Positions 25,351-34,960 of a stretch of DNA of 37,855 nucleotides are shown piece after piece. The position numbers and the translations under genes are program-made. Source of the stretch: Cyanobacteriota bacterium. GTDB taxonomy: Bacteria; Cyanobacteriota; Cyanobacteriia; Cyanobacteriales; Microcoleaceae. The stretch spans positions 1 to 37,855 of the forward strand of contig JANYGO010000025.1 in assembly GCA_025362325.1 (NCBI GenBank), in the 5' to 3' direction. The notes beneath the pieces were generated by a model that did not search any database, was not told the DNA's origin, and saw nothing but the letters and a program-made list of their open reading frames with translations. Each line of letters begins with the position of its first letter. Position 1 is the first letter of the stretch.

Positions 25351-25368
25351 AATCTAGAAATACTGACT

Positions 25369-25812
25369 TCAGTCAACTTCCTCTTCAGATTTTGATAAGA
25401 TTAAAGCCATTGCTCGATCGATAATTTCGTCTTGATTCACCAACCGTGACAATTCTCTTGGTTCATAACGCCCTTCTTCCACTTCTAGGGAAGCTTTGTT
25501 AATAGCTTGTTTATAAGCAGTTTCTACCACCATGCGTAACTCTTCTAGGGGCAGATAAAACCCCGCGCTTCGCGGCCGCTGATTTTCCTCCTAAATTTCT
25601 AAAACCGAGTTCCGAATTGAGACATCCCAGGAGCGAGTTGTGCGATTTTCTGCTTGCTGTTTAATCAGATGCAGCAGTAGAATCACTGCATAGCTGCGAA
25701 TAGTTTTAATAATGTCTTTTCTACTCATTTCTGCGAGTTCTTCAACTATAGCTAATGACCCCGGTATATCGCCTTTTAGCAGTAAGCTTTTTAATATGAG
25801 TAATTCTTCCAT
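25369..25812 (-). pseudogene. DUF29-like protein gene interrupted by an in-frame amber stop
   Basis: The minus-strand frame starts at ATG 25812 (EELLILKSLLLKGDIPGSLA) and reads through AVILLLHLIKQQAENRTTRS, a region resembling the DUF29 family. It meets TAG at 25591-25593, after codon 73. Without any frame change, coding-like sequence continues for 73 more codons (FYLPLEELRMVVETAYKQAI ... QDEIIDRAMALIL) to a TGA at 25369-25371. The joined length of about 147 residues fits the family. A single substitution would restore it, so this is a recent pseudogene, a sequencing error or a recoded stop. It lies between two direct copies of an 87-nt repeat. Confidence 0.7.
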
Positions 25813-26224
25813 GACGAGTATATCTATCTTGGGTAATTTATATTATAGCTTCTGAGAGCAAGATTAGCTGCGCGATCGACAGGTGTAACTACTTCGCGTG
25901 CCATTCACGAAGCTTAATATCATGTCCGATTGATTAGTGCTTGTAGGGCGGTTTTTGGTAGGGAAACAGCACTACCGCGTACTTGCGAATATAGAGGACA
26001 GGGCAGTGCCGTTTTCCTACAAATATCGATCGTCGCGCGATCGCTTGGGGATGATGTACAATAGGTGGTAAATTCAGTTTTTCAAAGGTATGTGTGGAGT
26101 CGGAAGTAAGTTCGATTATAATTAAATCATTACCATAACAAATAAGACGATAAATAGATGGTGGTTGTAAACGTTCCCAACTTTTTAATTTGTGAGGATC
26201 AAGATTCAACTCAATTTTTACAGA
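25813..26224. other. Gap between DUF29-like pseudogene and brnT: repeat plus possible gene remnant
   Basis: Contains the second 87-nt repeat (25937-26023). It also holds a minus-strand frame of coding-like character (about 26027-26224; WERLQPPSIYRLICYGNDLI and IIELTSDSTHTFEKLNLPPI). That frame has no start codon outside the brnT 5' end and runs into the repeat. I read it as a possible gene fragment cut at one end by brnT and at the other by the repeat. I do not recognise the family. Confidence 0.35.
25937..26023 (+). repeat. 87-nt double-palindrome repeat, copy 2
   Basis: Same length, order and orientation as 25264-25350 (gtgcttgta, cttgcgaatatagagga, cctacaaa), but with a degraded first palindrome (gggaaacagcactaccgcgt). 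Together the two copies bracket the DUF29-like pseudogene. Confidence 0.88.
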
Positions 26225-26509
26225 ATGAATAAAATCACATTTCAGTGGGATGAGCAAAAAAACATAATTAATCAACAAAAGCATGGTATTTCATTTGAAG
26301 AAGCTCAATCAGTTTTTTTTGATGATTATGCAATTCAATTTTGGGATGAAGAACACTCCCAAGACGAGGAACGTTTTTTGCTTCTGGGCAGAAGTCATCA
26401 AATGAGAATATTAATTGTAGTTCATTGTTTTCGAGAAGAAGATTCCATTATTAGAATTATATCAGCTAGAAAATCTACTAAAAATGAAAGTAAAGAATAT
26501 AGGAGATAA
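26225..26509 (+). CDS. brnT: BrnT family toxin (RelE-like ribonuclease)
   Basis: A 94-residue type II toxin. The N-terminal FQWDEQKNIINQQKHGISFE is the BrnT signature, followed by AQSVFFDDYA, ERFLLLGRS and the C-terminal IRIISARKSTKNESKEY (SAR/K-E-Y box). BrnT is a ribonuclease with a RelE-like fold that halts translation under stress. I chose ATG 26225, which starts the conserved domain, over an upstream ATG at 26192. The antitoxin gene follows with 4 bases between stop and start. Base composition is AT-richer than the neighbours, in line with an accessory gene. Confidence 0.9.
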   Translation: MNKITFQWDEQKNIINQQKHGISFEEAQSVFFDDYAIQFWDEEHSQDEERFLLLGRSHQMRILIVVHCFREEDSIIRIISARKSTKNESKEYRR

Positions 26510-26513
26510 AACA

Positions 26514-26735
26514 ATGGAACCGGAATACGATCTTTCAAAGATGAAAAAAAGACCTAATCCTTTTGCCCAACAGTTGAAAAAACAGGTCACTATTTCTATA
26601 GGGATTGATGTGATTGAATATTTTGAAAATATGGCTCAAGAAGCCGGGATATCTTCTCAGGAATTAATTAATCTTTACTTGCAAGATTGTGTTGTTTCTC
26701 AGCGCAAATTATCTCTAAATAAGGCGATCGATTAA
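26514..26735 (+). CDS. brnA: BrnA family antitoxin
   Basis: A 73-residue antitoxin. A short flexible N-terminus (EPEYDLSKMKKRPNPFAQQL) leads to a ribbon-helix-helix core, KKQVTISIGIDVIEYFENMA followed by GISSQELINLYLQD. BrnA binds BrnT and would autorepress the pair. ATG 26514 is chosen because AGGAG (26501-26505) precedes it at correct distance; ATG 26484 would overlap brnT. The toxin-first order is typical for BrnTA. Confidence 0.88.
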   Translation: MEPEYDLSKMKKRPNPFAQQLKKQVTISIGIDVIEYFENMAQEAGISSQELINLYLQDCVVSQRKLSLNKAID

Positions 26736-26909
26736 CACCAATTACGATCGCCCTTTTCTCCTAAAAATCAAATAAACCGGGTTTCTGACTCAATGGAAGT
26801 ACGCGCAAACTCAGCTATCCCGTAGGGAATCGCCCTTTTTCGATCGACAAATGTCGCAATAGGAGCCTGTGTTAATATTAAATTGGCGGCATTGAGTAAC
26901 TTACATCTT

Positions 26910-27371
26910 ATGACTGTAGCTAATGAAAATATCACTGATAGCAGTAGCTATAAAGCATTATCAAACTTCCGGGTAACAGTTGAACGTCTTCTGGAACTCT
27001 TAGATTTAGAAGAAGAAGACGAATATGGAATTTTGAGATCGACTGAATACGCTTTTAAGACCACGATGAAATTGATTGTAGAAGCCTATAATGTTTTGGG
27101 CGATAATTTCCCTAAAGCATCAACTGGTACAGACGATGCAGGTAGTATCAGACTTGCTTGGCAAAATACAAATGCTGATTGTAGAGTAAGGTTATTCTGC
27201 CCCTCTAATGCCGATGCTCAAGCCTACGTTTATCATCAAAAAAATGAGGAATATAAATCGGAAGATATCATTTCCGCATCAACGTTAGTTCATGGGCTAG
27301 AGTGGTTTAATATTTCTGTCGCAATCGCTTCCACCACCGGCACACAAACAGAATTCCCAATTTGCTTGTAA
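26910..27371 (+). CDS. Conserved-looking protein of unknown function, tail-to-tail with m5C methyltransferase
   Basis: A soluble protein of about 153 residues, counted from ATG 26910 (VANENITDSSSYKALSNFRV). A TTG at 26883 would add nine residues. An acidic helical N-half (RLLELLDLEEEDEYGILRST) is followed by a beta-rich half, RLAWQNTNADCRVRLFCPSN and AYVYHQKNEEYKSEDIISAS, ending in LVHGLEWFN. I do not recognise a named family. The last 27 codons (27290-27371) are antisense to the 3' end of the methyltransferase gene. This tail probably is not ancestral sequence. Possibly linked to the methyltransferase, but nothing in it looks like a nuclease. Confidence 0.6.
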   Translation: MTVANENITDSSSYKALSNFRVTVERLLELLDLEEEDEYGILRSTEYAFKTTMKLIVEAYNVLGDNFPKASTGTDDAGSIRLAWQNTNADCRVRLFCPSNADAQAYVYHQKNEEYKSEDIISASTLVHGLEWFNISVAIASTTGTQTEFPICL

Positions 27372-28261
27372 CTTTCCCCAACCTTGGGATGAACCTTAAA
27401 ATCTTCAGGAAAACCCATCAGTCGATAACACTCCCTCAGCGTCAGTTTCCTGACAGTGTTGGTTTCAGGAAAATAGATAAAAAACCGGCCCGATGTTTCT
27501 TGCGAAGGAATTGTCGGATGCACCCCATCTACCGAATAAATGCGATTTGGCTGTCGGTGAACCCTTGATAAATGTTCTGTATTTGGCCTGACGCCAGTTT
27601 TCCAAGTACCTTTATTTCTGTAACCTACAAATAACAGCCCCGAAACTTGCTTTTTCGGATGCTCAATTAAAGTATATTTTGAACTGTCCAAGATTTCAAA
27701 ATCACCTTTAACGTCCAGAAAATCCCTGAGTTGCGGCGGAAAATTGGTCGGAAGTCGAGAAAAATTGAAGGCTTTTCCCTGAGTACCAATAATGAAGATT
27801 CTTTCTCGGTGTTGGGGAACGCCAAAATCTTTAGCATTTAATATTTTGCAGTTCACGTTGTATCCCAAACTCTCAAGACTGGCGATAATAACTTTTAATG
27901 TATTTCCGTTGTCGTGATGAATTAAGTGCTTGACATTTTCGAGAAGGATAACTTGAGGTTGCTTAATCTTGATGATTTTACAAATCTCGAAAAATAGCGT
28001 TCCTCTAGTATCTTCAAAACCAAGTTTTTTACCGCAAATGCTAAAAGGTTGACAAGGAAATCCGGCGACTAGAACATCAAAGTCATCCAAATCGGCGGGA
28101 TTGATTTCTTTGATATCTCCCACCGGAATATCATTAAAATTATTAGTGTAAACTTCGCGGCAGTTTTTGTCAATTTCGCAGGATAAAACGCATTCAAATC
28201 CCGCCTTATCAAAACCTTGTCTGAAACCTCCTATTCCCGAAAACAAATCTATAAATCTCAT
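27290..28261 (-). CDS. DNA (cytosine-5-)-methyltransferase
   Basis: A 323-residue m5C methyltransferase of the M.HhaI type, complete. Motif I is DLFSGIGGFRQGF, motif IV GFPCQPFS with catalytic Cys70, motif VI LLENVKHL, motif VIII QHRERIFIIG, and motifs IX-X KLTLRECYRLMGFPEDF and YKQIGNSVCVPVVEAIA. The target recognition region (about 185-255) cannot be read for specificity. No restriction endonuclease is recognisable beside it, so it is either an orphan or paired with the unknown protein at 26910. The start ATG at 28261 begins the conserved domain. The gene sits in an accessory patch with BrnTA and a pseudogene. Confidence 0.93.
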   Translation of the reverse strand: MRFIDLFSGIGGFRQGFDKAGFECVLSCEIDKNCREVYTNNFNDIPVGDIKEINPADLDDFDVLVAGFPCQPFSICGKKLGFEDTRGTLFFEICKIIKIKQPQVILLENVKHLIHHDNGNTLKVIIASLESLGYNVNCKILNAKDFGVPQHRERIFIIGTQGKAFNFSRLPTNFPPQLRDFLDVKGDFEILDSSKYTLIEHPKKQVSGLLFVGYRNKGTWKTGVRPNTEHLSRVHRQPNRIYSVDGVHPTIPSQETSGRFFIYFPETNTVRKLTLRECYRLMGFPEDFKVHPKVGESYKQIGNSVCVPVVEAIATEILNHSSP

Positions 28262-28626
28262 CTATAATTTAAGACAAACTGTTACTCAATCCAATGATAA
28301 CAGATTGTGTTTCTCTCTCTGCTCGCTCCTCTGCGTTCTCTGCGAGCTCTGCGGTTCGTTCCTCAATCTTCTACCAATCATGAAAAGTCCCGCGCCGGAC
28401 TTAGGTCTTGCCGTTTCCCTATAGATGGACGCATAAATATCAAAGAAACCGGGTTTTTCCAGAGATTAAAGGCTTCGATGCAGCATTTTCTTAAAAAAAC
28501 CCGGTTTCTGCCTCCTACAAATATTGCGTAGAAAATCGCCCAGAAAACTCCCAAACTTGTCCCGCAGCCCACTAAACTAGAAATAGCCCAAAAATTACAG
28601 CTATTATTTACTGCCTTTCCCCAACC
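28262..28626. other. Intergenic stretch of about 365 bases with dispersed sequences
   Basis: No gene is seen. It holds a pyrimidine-rich ctctgcgttctctgcg...ctctgcggttcg segment (about 28328-28362) of a kind often dispersed in cyanobacterial genomes. A fragment resembling the 87-nt repeat (gccgtttccctatag, 28408-28422) and the inverted repeat at 28444-28509 follow. Confidence 0.5.
28444..28509. repeat. aaaccgggttt inverted repeat, copy 3
   Basis: A perfect 15-bp inverted repeat, AGAAACCGGGTTTTT (28444-28458) against 28495-28509, with a 36-base interior, the same interior length as copies 1 and 2. Confidence 0.92.
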
Positions 28627-29010
28627 ATGAGTCAAACATTGGAAAACCTCACCGCCATCGATGACAACCTCTCCAAACGCCACATCGACCTCGATCCGGG
28701 CGGCTACTTCATCATTTACATCGATCGCACAACCAGCCTAATTTGCGCCAAACACTTCACCAACATCATCGACGATCGCGGCCTCGCCATCGATCCCGAA
28801 ACCGGTAAACCCATCCCCGCCCGCGGCAAGGTAGAACGCACTGAAGTCACACTTTTTAGCGGCAGAACCGCCAAAGAACTTTGCGTTAAAATCCTAGAAG
28901 AAACCCGCCCCAGCCCGGTGACGATGTTCGATCACGCGGCTTATGTGGGACGGGAATTTGTGCGGGCAGAAATTGCATTGTTGAGCGATCGAGAATACGT
29001 TCAAGATTAG
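28627..29010 (+). CDS. DUF4346 domain protein
   Basis: A 127-residue soluble protein. LDPGGYFIIYIDRTTSLICA, GLAIDPETGKPIPARGKVER, LFSGRTAKELCVKILEE and FDHAAYVGREFVRAEIAL match the cyanobacterial DUF4346 family. Some relatives are annotated as related to dihydropteroate synthase or methyltransferase domains, but the role is unknown. The ATG at 28627 starts just before the conserved part. It is convergent with psb32 (60 bases between stops) and carries no signal peptide. Confidence 0.75.
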   Translation: MSQTLENLTAIDDNLSKRHIDLDPGGYFIIYIDRTTSLICAKHFTNIIDDRGLAIDPETGKPIPARGKVERTEVTLFSGRTAKELCVKILEETRPSPVTMFDHAAYVGREFVRAEIALLSDREYVQD

Positions 29011-29069
29011 TGCAGTCGTACCCTAATTTCTTGACAAAATGGCAACTTATTGCATCTGACAGTCACCGA

Positions 29070-29789
29070 TCACGAAAAACCTTGATACCAGAAATAAGTC
29101 ACCATCGGAATCACTGTCGCCAACACCAACAGCACAACCACAATCACTGTGGCATTACCTTGGTCTGTTTCTTCAGCTTTTTTAAACGTGCCTTCAACTT
29201 GGATGTTATCAACAACTTCAGGCGCGCCCGGATCGGGTTCGCCCGACATCACAGTCGCAATCCGCGAACCGGCTGCGGTAAATGCTTCGTTGTATTTATT
29301 GCCTTCCCGCAGCGGCACTTGCACGGTTTCCCCAGCTACACTCTGGGCAATTTCATTGCTTAGCAGGGACTTCACCCCTTCCCCGGTGCGAATTGCCGCG
29401 CTGTTGGTAACAGTGTCGAGAACGAGTAAAATTTGATTAGTCTGGTCTTCCTTTGCGGGAAACCACTGTTCAAACAGTTGGTCGGTGAATGTGGCAGTCG
29501 TTTCGCCGTAGTCTAGGCGGTGGATGGTGACCAACCGGACTTGTTTTCCTGTTTTCTGTTCCAGGGTGTCGAGCACGCTGCTGATATTGCTTTCGCTACT
29601 GCGGCTGAGCACGTCGCCTTTGTCCAACACCCAAGTTCGATCGCCCGCTGACAATACTGGCATTTCGTATACGCCCGTCGCCAATGCCGGCAATACCGCT
29701 ATTTGGGATGCGATCAGGGCGATCGCGATCGCCGCCGCCGCTTGTTGGAGATAATTTCTCCAGTTAAATAATTGCTTGAGTCTAGTCAT
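29070..29789 (-). CDS. psb32: TPM domain protein, Psb32-type photosystem II repair protein
   Basis: A 239-residue membrane-anchored protein. The N-terminus is a signal peptide (basic start, AAAAIAIALIASQIAVLPAL, then ATGVYEMP). A TPM domain follows at about 50-170 (WVLDKGDVLSRSSESNISSV, LEQKTGKQVRLVTIHRLDYG, QILLVLDTVTNSAAIRTG). A single C-terminal membrane helix (about 212-232) lies close to the end. This layout fits Psb32, a thylakoid lumen protein that protects photosystem II from photodamage in cyanobacteria. The assignment is by architecture and family resemblance. The gene is convergent with DUF4346 and appears monocistronic. Confidence 0.87.
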   Translation of the reverse strand: MTRLKQLFNWRNYLQQAAAAIAIALIASQIAVLPALATGVYEMPVLSAGDRTWVLDKGDVLSRSSESNISSVLDTLEQKTGKQVRLVTIHRLDYGETTATFTDQLFEQWFPAKEDQTNQILLVLDTVTNSAAIRTGEGVKSLLSNEIAQSVAGETVQVPLREGNKYNEAFTAAGSRIATVMSGEPDPGAPEVVDNIQVEGTFKKAEETDQGNATVIVVVLLVLATVIPMVTYFWYQGFS

Positions 29790-29954
29790 GAGGTTAACCG
29801 TAAAACTGACTTTTTTCCAAAAATACTATAGAAACCCCCGTAAAATTCATTTTATACAGGGCAATATTTACAATTAGCCCGCCAGTCCAACTTCCCGCCC
29901 GATAATTTTAGGATTTTAACTATGGAACCAGCAGACAGTTATAAAGGTTGGATT

Positions 29955-30152
29955 ATGCAATCCCAGAAAGTATTCTACGTCGAGGTTTGGGATAGCCGCG
30001 GCAACCGCCACGTCGCCGTCCAAAACGCCAAGACGGAGGAGGAAGCTTTGGAATTGGCAAAAAACTGGATTGACAAGTACGAGTCAAAACCCGGAAGAAT
30101 GCCGATCGACGTACCGCATCCTTTCGGAGATATGATCGATATGCCTTTTTAA
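29955..30152 (+). CDS. Small conserved-looking protein, unknown function
   Basis: A 65-residue protein (SQKVFYVEVWDSRGNRHVAV, NAKTEEEALELAKNWIDKYE, PFGDMIDMPF). It has a beta-beta-alpha pattern without membrane segment. ATG 29955 has AAAGG (29943-29947) at proper distance; an ATG at 29922 would add eleven residues and lacks a ribosome site. A nine-copy TTGACTG array follows the stop almost directly. I do not recognise the family. Confidence 0.6.
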   Translation: MQSQKVFYVEVWDSRGNRHVAVQNAKTEEEALELAKNWIDKYESKPGRMPIDVPHPFGDMIDMPF

Positions 30153-30157
30153 CTCAG

Positions 30158-30222
30158 TTGACTGTTGACTGTTGACTGTTGACTGTTGACTGTTGACTGT
30201 TGACTGTTGACTGTTGACTGTT
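30158..30222. repeat. Heptamer tandem array (TTGACTG)x9
   Basis: Nine perfect tandem copies of TTGACTG plus a partial tenth, between the small protein gene and the FMN reductase gene. The related TTGACAG motif occurs in the repeat at 12847. Confidence 0.95.
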
Positions 30223-30346
30223 AAAATTACAGCTTGTAGGGTGCTCTGCTAGAGACAAAACCTCTTCAAATCGAGAAATTCTGGGAATGGACGCACCCCA
30301 AGACTATGCCAGTTGCGTCCAGGACTGCATTTGTCATGAGATACAA

Positions 30347-30892
30347 TTACGAAATTCCTCGCAATTTCCGCGTATTTTCTACCAAACTTTTCGCAAATTC
30401 ATCGAACCTTTTAGATAGTTTTTCATCCAACAATTTACCGTCAGGACTAAAAGCTTTCCAAGCTTCTCCGATCGCAATTTGTTCAGGAATTACCCAAGCG
30501 TGCACCCATCTCAAAATCACCCGTAAATCGTTAAGTGCGTTGCTGTTGACTTGCCCTCCCAACACGCTAATCGCACCTGCAACTTTCCCGTCCAAATGCT
30601 CGAAACTCATTAAATCCAGGGCATTCTTGAGAGCACCGCTGACGCTACCGTGATACTCCGGCGTTGCCAAAATCAAGCCGTCGGATTGCTTAACTGCATT
30701 CCGCAGCTTTTCCACATCGGGGTAGTCGCGATAATCATTCTCGCCGTCGCAGAAGGGCAGATTGATCGATCGCAAATCCAATATTTCAACTTCCGCGCCC
30801 AGGCCCTGCGCCCGTTTTGCTGCCACCTTCAACGCTAACTGGCTGTAAGATCCAGCCCGCAAGCTTCCACCAATGCCGACAATCTTCACCAT
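30347..30892 (-). CDS. NAD(P)H-dependent FMN reductase family protein
   Basis: A 181-residue flavodoxin-like oxidoreductase. The phosphate-binding loop is GIGGSLRAGSYSQLALKVAA (residues 6-25). The flavin-contact segment TPEYHGSVSGALKNALDLMS follows near residue 77. The length fits the chromate/azo/quinone reductase (ChrR/YieF/SsuE-like) group. It would reduce FMN-bound substrates such as quinones in the cytoplasm; the true substrate is unknown. The ATG at 30892 places the first beta strand directly at the N-terminus. Confidence 0.9.
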   Translation of the reverse strand: MVKIVGIGGSLRAGSYSQLALKVAAKRAQGLGAEVEILDLRSINLPFCDGENDYRDYPDVEKLRNAVKQSDGLILATPEYHGSVSGALKNALDLMSFEHLDGKVAGAISVLGGQVNSNALNDLRVILRWVHAWVIPEQIAIGEAWKAFSPDGKLLDEKLSKRFDEFAKSLVENTRKLRGIS

Positions 30893-31369
30893 AAAACTTT
30901 AAAATCCCGTAAAACGTACTCATTACGACTATGATTAATCTAGCAAGGGCGATCGACAACTGTCAATCGATTTGAGATTTGAGATTTGAGATTTATGGAC
31001 TGCGACTCAGAAACCGGGTTTTTTGAGCAAAATCCTGGGTTAGAGCCGACAGATTGGTTCATTCAGTTGACCTGGGACAGTTGACCGCTTGAGGGCACTT
31101 GACAATCATAAGTCCGAGGATTGAAGCAATGAATAGTCTGATTTTAATTTCTCCCGATCTGGGTTCCGGCTTTAAACCAATTCTTTGGAGTAAAAAACCC
31201 GGTTTCTGAGTCGCAGCGGGTTCAACAACCCGCCATCTCGATCGGCCTGTTTGAGATGCAGGCGAGAGATAAACCCATTCAACACCCGGCATCTTGTTAA
31301 AATAAACAAACATAGCAAACCAAAAGCGGTCAATCTTGGCAGTCTTCAACAAGCGGCACAGCAATATAT
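30893..31369. other. Intergenic stretch upstream of ftsH, dominated by a 217-base inverted-repeat element
   Basis: About 480 bases without a gene. It begins with a TTTGAGA heptamer run (30970-30994), then the element at 31000-31216, then about 150 bases leading to ftsH. The ftsH promoter should lie between 31217 and 31369; I see no clear -10/-35 pair and no Shine-Dalgarno before the ATG. Confidence 0.55.
31000..31216. repeat. 217-base element with perfect 25-bp terminal inverted repeats enclosing dispersed repeat copy B
   Basis: Arms 31000-31024 and 31192-31216 are perfect 25-bp inverted repeats containing the aaaccgggttt core (ctgcgactcag on the outer side). The 167-base interior carries copy B of the 12847-12970 repeat (31056-31187: ggttcattcagttgac, agtccgaggattg, gaatagtctgattttaat, ggctttaaaccaattcttt). 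There is no open frame of note inside. It is MITE-like in form. No obvious target-site duplication flanks it. Confidence 0.85.
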
Positions 31370-33296
<1,927 letters not shown>

Positions 33297-33313
<17 letters not shown>

Positions 33314-33460
33314 TCCTGCCGTCATTAGTCATTGGTCAGTAGTCATTGGTAAGAGTGGGCATTGCGTAATACTTCTTCGCTCTGATTACTAACTAATGAC
33401 TAATGCCCTGCGCGGGCCAATGCCCTGCGCGGCCCAATGCCCTGCGCGGCCCAATGACTA
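33297..33460. repeat. Compound tandem repeats between ftsH and the M23 peptidase gene
   Basis: ATTAGTC/ATTGGTC-type heptamers (33297-33352, 33390-33404) are followed by three copies of the 17-mer aatgccctgcgcggccc (about 33402-33454; the first copy has ggg in place of ggc). The array starts inside the last codons of ftsH, so it may have altered the FtsH C-terminus. Confidence 0.85.
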
Positions 33461-33461
33461 A

Positions 33462-34070
33462 TTAAGATTGATTGGAATACATTTCGCGAAGTACCAAAGC
33501 CGGGTCTACCCAGCGGCCGCCGTACTTCAATCCCCAATGCAGGTGAGGGCCGGTCGTGCGGCCCGTCATCCCAACTCTGGCAATTCTCGCACCGGCCGGC
33601 ACAGTTTGACCCTGCCAAATTTGCAGGCCGCCTTCGCGATCGGTATAATAACGTCCGCCGTTAGCTGTTAGCACTCGGCCTCTGAGGTGACAGTAGATGT
33701 GTTCCCATTCTCCCGATCGCACAATCATACCAGTACCGCAGCGGCCATCTTCCCAAACTTCCACAATTTGCCCACCCCACCAATTGCGAATGTAGCTGCC
33801 TTCCGGGGCCGCCATGTCCAAACCGTAATGAAAATCCCCGCTGCGGGGGCCAAAGGGGGAACTGTAGGCTTCAAAACTTTCCACGGGAAAAGAAGCTTCT
33901 TGCCACAAATTACCCGTAGCGACTCTGCTTGGTAAAGCTGACTGAGCCATGACTAACGGCTGCTGCAAATAAGGGCTAATCACCACGATACAGATTGAAA
34001 GAGCTAACAGTAGTATGTGTCTAGCGCGAAAAAAGCGTTTTACCGTCAGCGGGCTTGTAGAGTCTTGCAC
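33462..34070 (-). CDS. M23 family (LytM-type) peptidase
   Basis: A 202-residue cell-wall metallopeptidase. An N-terminal membrane anchor or signal segment (about 18-42, ILLLALSICIVVISPYL) is followed by the peptidase domain. Zinc ligands are His81 and Asp85 in HYGLDMAAPEG and the HxH pair His176/His178 in TGPHLHWGL, with His128 in HIYCHL. All catalytic positions are present, so it should be active, cutting peptidoglycan cross-links outside the plasma membrane. The length is short for the family, with no LysM or SH3 domain. The stop is immediately beside the repeat array that follows ftsH; the two genes are convergent. Confidence 0.9.
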   Translation of the reverse strand: MQDSTSPLTVKRFFRARHILLLALSICIVVISPYLQQPLVMAQSALPSRVATGNLWQEASFPVESFEAYSSPFGPRSGDFHYGLDMAAPEGSYIRNWWGGQIVEVWEDGRCGTGMIVRSGEWEHIYCHLRGRVLTANGGRYYTDREGGLQIWQGQTVPAGARIARVGMTGRTTGPHLHWGLKYGGRWVDPALVLREMYSNQS

Positions 34071-34368
34071 GATTTATTTAACTCCTCAAAGTTTAATGTA
34101 TTTGCGAATCTGCGTTGTCTGTTGTGTCAATTCGCTGCAAGATTGCCTCGCGTGCTCTACCCACTAGCGAATCAGTTGACCAACGTGTATCTTACTGCAT
34201 ACAGAACTGGTGTCAAGGCTTCGGGTTGAATACTGTGGGGAACGGAAAATTATTTGCCAGCCCAATTCGTGCTGCGGTTGAATTCGATCGAGCTTTTGCT
34301 TGACACTATAGTTTAGTCCGGGATTTTGGATGTCGTCTGAAATCTCAAATTCATAACACACATCAGCA

Positions 34369-34749
34369 ATGCTTACTGAAATTTTTCCCTTTAGTTTTGC
34401 CATAGACGCAACTGCGATCGCCGGTGCGTCATTATGGTCTTTGGCCCTGTACTGGGGCCTGTCGCCCCTCACAGAATGGGTCATCCTGCAACTCAACCGC
34501 TGGATGAATTTTGCCGAAAGATCCCTCTACACCTCGGAAGCGGAGTTTGAGAGAACCCGCCAAGCCAGAGAAGCTCAAAATGCGTTTTACGCTTCGTTGT
34601 TGAGCATTCTGCCCTTTTTGATTGTGGGTGGATTGTGCAATTGGGGCGTAGAATTCTCTCTGGGCACCAGTTGGGCGGTATCTATGGGTACGATCGCCTG
34701 TATTGGTGGCGGCGTGTACGAGCTCGGCCGCCGAGACGGCCAGTATTAA
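34369..34749 (+). CDS. Small membrane protein, unknown function
   Basis: A 126-residue protein with an N-terminal hydrophobic segment (about 12-45, SFAIDATAIAGASLWSLAL) and two more near the C-terminus (about 72-90, SLLSILPFLIVGGLCN, and 98-115). A charged amphipathic stretch between them has LQLNRWMNFAERSLYTSEAE and FERTRQAREAQN. It is reminiscent of hypothetical membrane proteins conserved in cyanobacteria, but I cannot name a family. The start ATG at 34369 has no strong ribosome site. It is flanked by about 300 bases upstream without a gene and an inverted repeat downstream. Confidence 0.65.
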   Translation: MLTEIFPFSFAIDATAIAGASLWSLALYWGLSPLTEWVILQLNRWMNFAERSLYTSEAEFERTRQAREAQNAFYASLLSILPFLIVGGLCNWGVEFSLGTSWAVSMGTIACIGGGVYELGRRDGQY

Positions 34750-34750
34750 G

Positions 34751-34855
34751 TAATTTGAGATTTGGGATTTTGGATTTTGGATCGAGATATTCGAGGATTC
34801 GCAAGGATCTAGAATAGATGATCATCTTAAATCCAAAACTCAAAATCTCAAATTG
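34751..34855. repeat. Imperfect inverted repeat built from TTTGAGA/TTTTGGA heptamers
   Basis: aatttgagatttgggatttt and ggatttt on the left oppose aatccaaaactcaaaatctc and aaatt on the right, giving an imperfect ~25-bp stem around a 55-base interior. It could terminate the small membrane protein gene. An accgcagatg...aacgcagatgaacgcagata dispersed sequence follows (34864-34903). Confidence 0.7.
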
Positions 34856-34960
34856 ATAGATCAACCGCAGATGCTAGAGAGATTAACGCAGATGAACGCA
34901 GATAATTTCAAGAAGAGCGAGCGAATGAATGGAATTCAAGTCTAAAATTTATAAGATATC

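Noticed and set aside
26910..28261. Complete type II restriction-modification system
   Set aside because: The 26910 product shows no nuclease motif that I can see, so only the methyltransferase is supported.
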